Source of the DNA: Streptomyces sp. HUAS ZL42
Lineage (GTDB): Bacteria; Actinomycetota; Actinomycetes; Streptomycetales; Streptomycetaceae
Assembly: GCF_040782645.1 (NCBI RefSeq)
Contig: NZ_CP160403.1
Span: forward strand, 3,658,001-3,722,000
Direction of reading: 5' to 3'
Length of the DNA: 64,000 bases
Shown: piece by piece, positions 57,913-64,000 of the stretch
Position numbering within the stretch: position 1 is the stretch's first letter
How the letters are laid out: each line of letters begins with the position of its first letter
Program-made: the position numbers and the translations under genes
Notes under the pieces: model-generated
The model's input: the letters and a program-made list of their open reading frames with translations, nothing else
What the model was told of the DNA's origin: nothing
Databases searched by the model: none

Positions 57913-60003
57913 CTAAGACGCCGTAGGCGACGGCTGCGCCCCCTGCTTCAGGAAGCCCATGTCCTCGTACACCGGCGTCTCGAAACCGAACGCCCCCGCG
58001 TTGACCACGTCCTTCCTCGCCGCCGTCAGCTGAGGCCGCTGGTACAGCGGAATCGACCCGGCCGCAGCCCAGATGCGCGCGTCGGCCTTCCGGATCAGCG
58101 CCCGCGACTCGTCCTCGTCCAGCGTCGCGATCGCCTGGTCGAACAGCTGGTCGACCTGGTCCGTGCCGACGCGCGTGTAGTTCTGCTCCACACTCAGCGA
58201 CCCGTCCGCCGCCGGCACCGGCTTCGCGTAGATGGGCCGGGCGTCCGTCGCGGGGAACGCCGACGCGGGCCACGAGTACAACGCGAGGTCGTACTGACCG
58301 GACGCGATGTGGTCCTTGAAGTAGCTCTCGTCGGAGACCTTCGTGATCTCCGTGAGGATGCCGACCTTCCCCAGCATGGCGCTGATCCGGTCGGCCACGG
58401 TGCGCAGCGTCTCGGAACCGTCCCCCGACGGAAGCACGAACCGCAACCGGAGCGGCTTGCCGTCCTTCGCCAGCGGCCTGGCCGCCGCGCCGGCCGGAGC
58501 GGCGGTGCCCTTCGGGGCGTACGCGCCGGGCGCACCCCCTTGACGATCCTTGGGGGCCTGCTTCTGCTCCCGGTCCGCCTCGCCCAGACCCCTGTGCGGG
58601 GCCTTGTCGTCCTCACCGACGATGTACGTGCCGTCGTCCCCGCCCTCGGCCTCGTCCGGCTGGTCCTTCTTCCCCTTCGCCCCGGCCGCCTTCTCGCCCT
58701 TCCCGGGCTCCTCCTCGACCGGACCGCCGGGCACCCACCCGGCGTCCGCGAGCAGCGCCTGCGCCTCCTTGGTGTCCTGCCCGCCGAGCGCCCCGCTGTT
58801 GTCGGCGTAGGCGGCCTGCCCGGACAGGGCGAGGTGGCTGCCGAGGGGAACGGCGGGCAGCCCCAGCGGCCTGAGGACCAGCTTCACCAGCTCCCTGCGG
58901 TCGAGGGCGCGCGCCACGGCCCGGCGGACCCGCTCGTCGGCGAGCGGACCGTCGGCCCCGTTGAGGGCGAGCTGGGTATAGGCCGGCTCGAACGACTTGC
59001 GGACCTCGAAGCCACGCAGCCCCTTGGCGCCGGCCCGACCGGCAGCCGCCCCGCCCGCGCCCGGACTGCCGGCCACGGCACTCCCGGCCACCGGACTCCC
59101 CGCACCGGGTCCGGCCGACGGACCCGCGGCCCCGGCAATGGTCCGGGCGTCCGCGGGGGCGATCTCGGCCAGATCGACCGTCCCCGCGGCCAGCGCGGCC
59201 GCACGCTTCTCGCGCGGCACGGCCTTCAGCACGATCTCGGAGAGCTTGGCTCGCTGCCCCCACCAGCGCGGATTCCGGGTGAGCCGGACCTGGTCGCTCT
59301 TGGCGTCGACCTTCTTCACCGCGAACGGCCCGGCGGTCACCTTCAGCTTGCGCCGCGCCCCGTCGTTGAAGGAGTCCGGCGTGCCCATGACGTCCTTCGG
59401 GTAGAGCGGTGAGAACAGCGAGCGCCAGTCGGTGTAGGCGCGGCTGAAGGTGACCCGGACCTCCAGGTCGTTGTCGCCGCGCTCGATCTTCTCGATGCGG
59501 TCGTAGCCGGCGTTGCGGGCGGTCCAGTAGGCGCTGTCCTTGCCGGACAGGGCGCGCCACTGCGCGGCGAAGTCGGCGGCGCCGATCTCGCGGCCGTCGC
59601 TCCAGACGGCCTGCTGGTCGAGCTTGTACAGGACGACCTGTTTGGGCTCGGTCTCGACGACCTTGGCGGACTCCAGGTAGTCGGGGTTGCGCTGCGGCCG
59701 GCCGTACTCGTCCATCCGGTACATCGACGGCAGGACGGCCTGCGCGATGCGGGTGGTGGTCGCGTCGGCGTCCGCCTGGAAGGTGTTCAGCGTCTCGGGT
59801 ACGGCGTCGACGGCCCAGCGCAGGGTGCCGCCGTCGGCGACGAGGGCGCGGGCCGCGGGCGCGATGTCCTGGCCGGCCAGCGGCCTGCTCGTGTCGTCCT
59901 CGGAGGAGCCGCAGCCCGCGAGCGTGAGCACCGCGAGCGCCCCCGCGGTGAGGAAGACGACCGAGCGCACGACCGCGCGCGGTCCGACGCCGACGTGGGA
60001 CAT
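57913..60003 (-). CDS. LpqW-like lipoprotein, SBP family 5 with low-complexity inserts
   Basis: A 696-residue lipoprotein: hydrophobic signal (VVRSVVFLTAGALAVLTLAGC) with lipobox LAGC. The mature part has SBP family 5 elements (VPETLNTFQADADATTTRIAQAVLPSMYRMDEYGRPQRNPDYL, WSDGREIGAADFAAQWRAL, DERVRRAVARALDRRELVKLVL). Its place next to typA matches M. tuberculosis lpqW, which helps control phosphatidylinositol mannoside/lipoarabinomannan synthesis rather than peptide import. Two inserts are unusual: a Gly/Ala/Pro stretch near residues 290-330 and a charged segment (about 445-530) rich in Lys, Glu and Gly. GGAGGT lies seven bases before the ATG. No transport genes are adjacent, supporting a non-transport role. 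Confidence 0.8.
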   Translation of the reverse strand: MSHVGVGPRAVVRSVVFLTAGALAVLTLAGCGSSEDDTSRPLAGQDIAPAARALVADGGTLRWAVDAVPETLNTFQADADATTTRIAQAVLPSMYRMDEYGRPQRNPDYLESAKVVETEPKQVVLYKLDQQAVWSDGREIGAADFAAQWRALSGKDSAYWTARNAGYDRIEKIERGDNDLEVRVTFSRAYTDWRSLFSPLYPKDVMGTPDSFNDGARRKLKVTAGPFAVKKVDAKSDQVRLTRNPRWWGQRAKLSEIVLKAVPREKRAAALAAGTVDLAEIAPADARTIAGAAGPSAGPGAGSPVAGSAVAGSPGAGGAAAGRAGAKGLRGFEVRKSFEPAYTQLALNGADGPLADERVRRAVARALDRRELVKLVLRPLGLPAVPLGSHLALSGQAAYADNSGALGGQDTKEAQALLADAGWVPGGPVEEEPGKGEKAAGAKGKKDQPDEAEGGDDGTYIVGEDDKAPHRGLGEADREQKQAPKDRQGGAPGAYAPKGTAAPAGAAARPLAKDGKPLRLRFVLPSGDGSETLRTVADRISAMLGKVGILTEITKVSDESYFKDHIASGQYDLALYSWPASAFPATDARPIYAKPVPAADGSLSVEQNYTRVGTDQVDQLFDQAIATLDEDESRALIRKADARIWAAAGSIPLYQRPQLTAARKDVVNAGAFGFETPVYEDMGFLKQGAQPSPTAS

Positions 60004-60336
60004 CTGGGGTACCTCCGGGGAGCGGCTCCCGCCGGTGACGCAGGTGCGTTCTGATCACATTTGGCGGTATTTTGGAGTTGATCAGATCTACGGCCCCACT
60101 GAAGAGGAAAGGGTTCGCCGGTCGACGGCGACACGGCGGCGGGGACAGCGAAGCTCACCCGTGCGGAGTAACGCGCGCCCCCGGCGCACACAGAGCGCGT
60201 GCGGGCGTGCAATGGAGGCATGCAATCCGCCAATCGCTGCACATGCCTTCACAGCGGCAGGTGTGACGCGCAACACTCGCAGGCGCATGAACGTTGCCAC
60301 CCAGGGCCGAAGGGCCCGCGGAAGCGAGGTCACGTC
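60004..60336. promoter_or_regulatory. 333-base divergent intergenic region
   Basis: It separates the lpqW-like gene from the plus-strand succinate dehydrogenase group. CTGATCA at 60051-60057 and TGATCAG at 60079-60085 form an inverted repeat with 21 bases between. The AT-rich part 60055-60080 probably contains the lpqW-like promoter. No ORF with a convincing start is seen. Confidence 0.4.
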
Positions 60337-60630
60337 ATGTCCGTGCACGACGACCTGACGACGGTCCAGCGCTGCCTCGACGACCTGTACCGGTCAGTGG
60401 GCCGCCTGGAGAAGCAGCTCGGCACCAGCGGCGGGCTCGAGATGCGCCGCGTCCGCCACGACACCGACCACCTGCGCGAAAGCATCGCGCTGCTGCGGGA
60501 GGCGGCCTCGAGCGGTGCCGCGCCTCGCAAGCCCGAACTCGTCACCATCCCCGACACCCCGTACGACGGCACCCTGTGGACGGACTCGGACGACGAGGGT
60601 CTCGGCGCCCGCGACCGGCACGCCCCCTGA
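60337..60630 (+). CDS. Small soluble protein of unknown function
   Basis: A 97-residue protein. Its first half is a charged coiled-coil-like helix (LTTVQRCLDDLYRSVGRLEKQLGTSGGLEMRRVRHDTDHLRESIALLREA) and its second half a flexible acidic end with IPDTPYDGTLWTDSDDEG. No family is recognised. GAGGT lies seven bases before the ATG at 60337, which decides the start over the longer frame to 60199. It directly precedes the succinate dehydrogenase genes (18-base gap) and could be part of that operon. Confidence 0.7.
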   Translation: MSVHDDLTTVQRCLDDLYRSVGRLEKQLGTSGGLEMRRVRHDTDHLRESIALLREAASSGAAPRKPELVTIPDTPYDGTLWTDSDDEGLGARDRHAP

Positions 60631-60648
60631 CCCCGACCGGAGCTCTCA

Positions 60649-61470
60649 TTGGCCACTGGTACGGAACCACATCTGAACAGCGGCGGCGTACGGTCCCGTA
60701 CGCGCGCCGCGATCGACGCCCCGCACCTGCGGACCGACCGCTGGTGGCTGGCGCCCGCCACGACGGCGGCCGGTCTGCTCGCGTTCGTCGTCTACTCGAC
60801 GTGGCGGGCCTTCGCCGACACGGACTACTACGCCGCGCCGTACGTCTCGCCGTTCTACTCGCCCTGTCTGGCGGAGCGGTGCGAGACCATGCGCGGCGGC
60901 CCGAACGCCGACCTCTTCGGCAGCTGGTGGGCGATCTCCCCGGCGATCATCATCCTGATCTTCCCGCTGGGCTTCCGCCTGACCTGCTACTACTACCGCA
61001 AGGCCTACTACCGGGGCTTCTGGGCGTCCCCGCCGGCCTGCGCGGTGGCCGAGCCGCACAAGAAGTACTCCGGTGAGACCCGCTTCCCGCTCGTCCTGCA
61101 GAACATCCACCGGTACTTCTTCTACGCCGCGATCCTCGTCGCCGGTGTGCTGACCTACGACACCGTTCTCGCCTTCCGCGACGAGCACTACGAGTGGGGC
61201 CACATGGGCCTCGGCACCCTCGTCTTCCTGGTCAACATCGTGCTGATCTGGGCGTACACCCTCTCCTGTCACTCCTGCCGGCACATCGTCGGCGGCAAGC
61301 TCAAACACTTCTCGCGGCACCCCGTGCGCTACCGGACATGGCAGTTCATCGGGAAGCTGAACGCCCGGCACATGCTGCTCGCCTGGGCGTCGCTGGTGAG
61401 CGTGGCGCTCGCCGACTTCTACGTCTATCTCGTCGCGTCCGGTGTCTTCGACGATCCGCGCTTCTTCTAG
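60649..61470 (+). CDS. Succinate dehydrogenase membrane (cytochrome b-type) subunit, Sdh1-like
   Basis: The 273-residue membrane protein has about five hydrophobic segments, for example WWLAPATTAAGLLAFVVYSTW, WWAISPAIIILIFPLGFRL and HMLLAWASLVSVALADFYVYLV. It contains several histidines in or near helices (IHRYFFYAA, SCHSCRHIVGG), possible heme ligands. It resembles the unusual membrane subunit of the actinobacterial Sdh1 type (Rv0249c in M. tuberculosis) rather than classical SdhC/SdhD. TTG start with GGAG six bases upstream. sdhA follows 17 bases after the stop. Confidence 0.85.
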   Translation: MATGTEPHLNSGGVRSRTRAAIDAPHLRTDRWWLAPATTAAGLLAFVVYSTWRAFADTDYYAAPYVSPFYSPCLAERCETMRGGPNADLFGSWWAISPAIIILIFPLGFRLTCYYYRKAYYRGFWASPPACAVAEPHKKYSGETRFPLVLQNIHRYFFYAAILVAGVLTYDTVLAFRDEHYEWGHMGLGTLVFLVNIVLIWAYTLSCHSCRHIVGGKLKHFSRHPVRYRTWQFIGKLNARHMLLAWASLVSVALADFYVYLVASGVFDDPRFF

Positions 61471-61487
61471 ATGAGTGGGGCCTTCTG

Positions 61488-63431
61488 ATGTCCGTGGTCG
61501 ACCGGCAGGAGTGGGACGTCGTCGTGGTCGGCGCCGGCGGCGCGGGGCTGCGCGCCGCGATCGAGGCGCGCGAGCGCGGCGCCCGTACGGCCGTGATCTG
61601 CAAGTCCCTGTTCGGCAAGGCGCACACGGTGATGGCCGAGGGCGGCATCGCGGCGGCGATGGCCAACGTCAACGAGCACGACAACTGGCGGGTCCACTTC
61701 CGCGACACCATGCGCGGCGGCAAGTTCCTCAACCAGTGGCGGATGGCCGAGCTGCACGCGAAGGAGGCCCCCGACCGGGTGTGGGAGCTGGAGACCTGGG
61801 GCGCGCTCTTCGACCGCACCAAGGACGGCAGAATCTCCCAGCGCAACTTCGGCGGACACGAGTACCCGCGCCTCGCGCACGTCGGTGACCGTACGGGCCT
61901 GGAGCTGATCCGCACGCTGCAGCAGAAGATCGTCTCGCTGCAGCAGGAGGACCATCGCGAGACCGGCGACTACGAGTCCCGTCTGAAGGTCTTCCAGGAG
62001 TGCACGGTCACACGGATCCTGAAGGACGGTGAACGGGTCTCCGGAGTGTTCGCCTACGAGCGGGAGTCGGGCCGTTTCTTCGTCCTGGAAGCGCCCGCCG
62101 TGGTGATCGCGACCGGCGGCATCGGCAAGTCCTTCAAGGTCACGTCGAACTCGTGGGAGTACACGGGCGACGGCCACGCCCTGGCCCTGCTCGCCGGGGC
62201 TCCCCTGCTGAACATGGAGTTCGTGCAGTTCCACCCGACGGGCATGGTCTGGCCGCCGTCGGTGAAGGGCATCCTCGTCACGGAGTCCGTGCGCGGCGAC
62301 GGCGGAGTGCTCAGGAACTCCGACGGCAAGCGGTTCATGTTCGACTACATCCCGGACGTCTTCAAGGAGAAGTACGCCGAGTCCGAGGAGGAGGGCGACC
62401 GCTGGTACGACGACCCGGACAACAACCGGCGTCCCCCCGAGCTGCTCCCCCGCGACGAGGTCGCGCGCGCCATCAACACCGAGGTGAAAGAGGGCCGCGG
62501 CTCCCCGCACGGCGGTGTCTTCCTGGACGTGTCGACGCGGATGCCCGCGGAGGTCATCAAGCGCCGGCTGCCCTCGATGTACCACCAGTTCAAGGAGCTG
62601 GCCGACGTCGACATCACGGCGGAGGCCATGGAGGTCGGGCCGACCTGTCACTACGTGATGGGCGGCATCGCGGTCGAGTCCGACACGGCGGCGGCACGCG
62701 GGGTGCCGGGCCTGTACGCGGCCGGCGAGGTCGCCGGCGGTATGCACGGCTCGAACCGCCTCGGCGGCAACTCGCTCTCCGACCTGCTGGTCTTCGGGCG
62801 GCGGGCCGGCTGGCACGCGGCCGAGTACGCGGCGGGGCTGGGCGACGGCCGCCCACCGGTGGACGACGTCCAGGTCGACACGGCGGCCGCGGAGGCCCTG
62901 CGCCCGTTCTCGGCGGAGGGACCGGCGCCGGGGGACGAGGAGGGCCGGCCGCCGGAGAACCCGTACACCCTCCACCAGGAACTCCAGCAGACCATGAACG
63001 ACCTGGTCGGCATCATCCGCCGCGAGGGCGAGATGGCACAGGCTCTGAAGAAGCTGGCCGAGCTGCGGGTGAGGGCCCGGCGGGCCGGGGTGGAGGGCCA
63101 CCGGCAGTTCAACCCGGGCTGGCACCTCGCCCTGGACCTGCGGAACATGCTGCTGGTCAGCGAGTGCGTGGCGCGGGCCGCACTGGAGCGCACGGAGTCG
63201 CGCGGCGGGCACACCCGCGAGGACCATCCGACGATGGAGCGCGACTGGCGCCGCATCAACCTCCTGTGCCGGCTCACCGATCCGACGGGCGGCCTCGCGG
63301 CGACCGACCCGGTGCGCGGCCAGATCGAACTCCTGCGGGAGACCACCGAACCCATCCGTGCCGACCTGCTCGCCCTCTTCGAGAAGGAGGAGCTGGTCAA
63401 GTACCTCGCCGAAGAGGAGCTGTACGAGTGA
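61488..63431 (+). CDS. sdhA: Succinate dehydrogenase/fumarate reductase flavoprotein subunit
   Basis: The 647-residue flavoprotein oxidises succinate to fumarate. It has the FAD-binding GAGGAGLRAAIEARERGARTAVI at residues 15-38, HTVMAEGGIAAAMANV with the histidine normally bonded to FAD, and FVQFHPTGM near the active site. RGDGGVLRNSDGKRFM and MEVGPTCHYVMGGIAVESDTAA, GLYAAGEVAGGMHGSNRLGGNSLSDLLVFGRRAG complete the family pattern. ATG 61488 is chosen; the longer frame to 61194 overlaps the membrane subunit. Its stop overlaps the sdhB start by four bases. Confidence 0.95.
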   Translation: MSVVDRQEWDVVVVGAGGAGLRAAIEARERGARTAVICKSLFGKAHTVMAEGGIAAAMANVNEHDNWRVHFRDTMRGGKFLNQWRMAELHAKEAPDRVWELETWGALFDRTKDGRISQRNFGGHEYPRLAHVGDRTGLELIRTLQQKIVSLQQEDHRETGDYESRLKVFQECTVTRILKDGERVSGVFAYERESGRFFVLEAPAVVIATGGIGKSFKVTSNSWEYTGDGHALALLAGAPLLNMEFVQFHPTGMVWPPSVKGILVTESVRGDGGVLRNSDGKRFMFDYIPDVFKEKYAESEEEGDRWYDDPDNNRRPPELLPRDEVARAINTEVKEGRGSPHGGVFLDVSTRMPAEVIKRRLPSMYHQFKELADVDITAEAMEVGPTCHYVMGGIAVESDTAAARGVPGLYAAGEVAGGMHGSNRLGGNSLSDLLVFGRRAGWHAAEYAAGLGDGRPPVDDVQVDTAAAEALRPFSAEGPAPGDEEGRPPENPYTLHQELQQTMNDLVGIIRREGEMAQALKKLAELRVRARRAGVEGHRQFNPGWHLALDLRNMLLVSECVARAALERTESRGGHTREDHPTMERDWRRINLLCRLTDPTGGLAATDPVRGQIELLRETTEPIRADLLALFEKEELVKYLAEEELYE

Positions 63432-64000
63432 GCAGCTACGAGGCCCACTTCAAGGTGTGGCGGGGCGATGCCGGGGGCGGCGGCCTGGAGGACTTCAAGG
63501 TCGAGGTCAACGACGGCGAGGTCGTCCTCGACATCGTCCACCGCCTCCAGGCCACCCAGACGCCCGATCTGGCCGTCCGCTGGAACTGCAAGGCGGGCAA
63601 GTGCGGTTCGTGCTCGGCGGAGATCAACGGGCGGCCGCGGCTGATGTGCATGACGCGGATGTCGGTCTTCGAGCGGGACGAGACGATCACGGTCACTCCG
63701 CTGCGGGCCTTCCCGGTGGTCCGCGACCTGGTGACGGACGTCGGCTTCAACTACCAGAAGGCCAGGGAGGTACCGGCCTTCGTGCCGCCCGACGGTCTCG
63801 GGCCCGGCGAGTACCGCATGATGCAGGAGGACGTGGACCGCTCGCAGGAGTTCCGCAAGTGCATCGAGTGCTTCCTGTGCCAGGACACCTGCCATGTGGT
63901 CCGCGACCACGAGGAGAACAAGACGGCGTTCGCGGGTCCGCGCTTCCTGATGCGGGTCGCGGAACTGGACATGCACCCGCTGGACGCCGCCGCCGAGACC
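63428..64000 (+). CDS. sdhB: Succinate dehydrogenase iron-sulfur subunit (3' partial)
   Basis: The gene runs off the right edge after 191 codons. The 2Fe-2S ligands are in WNCKAGKCGSCSAEINGRPRLMC and the next cluster begins in KCIECFLCQDTCHVV. The start is GTG at 63428, overlapping the sdhA stop (GTGA), so the subunits are co-translated. It passes electrons from FAD toward the membrane subunit. The sequence order (membrane subunit, flavoprotein, iron-sulfur protein) matches the Sdh1-type operon. Confidence 0.95.
   Translation, partial: MSSYEAHFKVWRGDAGGGGLEDFKVEVNDGEVVLDIVHRLQATQTPDLAVRWNCKAGKCGSCSAEINGRPRLMCMTRMSVFERDETITVTPLRAFPVVRDLVTDVGFNYQKAREVPAFVPPDGLGPGEYRMMQEDVDRSQEFRKCIECFLCQDTCHVVRDHEENKTAFAGPRFLMRVAELDMHPLDAAAET

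Overview
The window is a high-GC actinobacterial chromosome segment, almost certainly Streptomyces. The evidence is the very high GC with strong third-position bias, GTG starts, GTGA start/stop overlaps, a mycothiol gene (mshB), a five-gene oligopeptide ABC operon matching bldKA-E, a sigma/anti-sigma/HtrA/TatB cluster and several TANNNT-N6-RTG leaderless starts. No tRNA, rRNA, CRISPR array or intact insertion sequence was seen. Both edges cut genes: a basic tail inferred to belong to an RNA helicase on the left, and sdhB on the right.

Left part (1-24 kb): alpha/beta hydrolase, NYN-domain protein, a 50-residue protein, MarC, a PHP phosphoesterase and Suppressor-of-fused-like proteins. A magnesium block follows: corA with a long leader, a soluble MgtE-like PRC/CBS protein and a DUF1003 membrane protein. 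Next come mrp, tatB, an HtrA protease, a ZAS anti-sigma factor, an ECF sigma factor and a divergent O-methyltransferase. After these are DUF3117, enoyl-CoA hydratase, 3-methyladenine glycosylase, a DivIVA-like protein, dihydropteroate synthase, a LOG protein and dapE. The order closely follows the Mycobacterium tuberculosis block from corA/Rv1239c back to dapE/Rv1202, so this is old actinobacterial core.

Middle (24-41 kb): a lytic-transglycosylase-like protein, a secreted protein with nine LPTQS-type repeats, dapC, a seven-iron ferredoxin, a GNAT protein, a SirB1-like protein, a decayed ABC ATPase, a VanW-type cell-wall protein, a small membrane protein and mshB. Between mshB and a prolyl oligopeptidase lies an accessory patch (about 34.56-39.24 kb). 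It holds a HEPN-motif protein, a RelE-like toxin with a DUF6247-like partner, a winged-helix protein, a truncated HsdR fused in frame to the end of an ATP-binding regulator, and a tiny membrane protein.

Right part (41-64 kb): two complete tandem oligopeptide ABC operons on the minus strand. The upstream one matches bldK, the peptide importer needed for aerial development in S. coelicolor. They are separated by four copies of a 185-bp repeat. Then come typA, a repeat-rich intergenic region, an LpqW-like lipoprotein and a succinate dehydrogenase operon running off the right edge.

The strongest oddities are an O-methyltransferase whose only well-placed start is ATT, the HsdR/ATPase chimera, the 185-bp A-B-A-B repeat array, the leader of corA with its small upstream ORF, and the scarred ABC ATPase.
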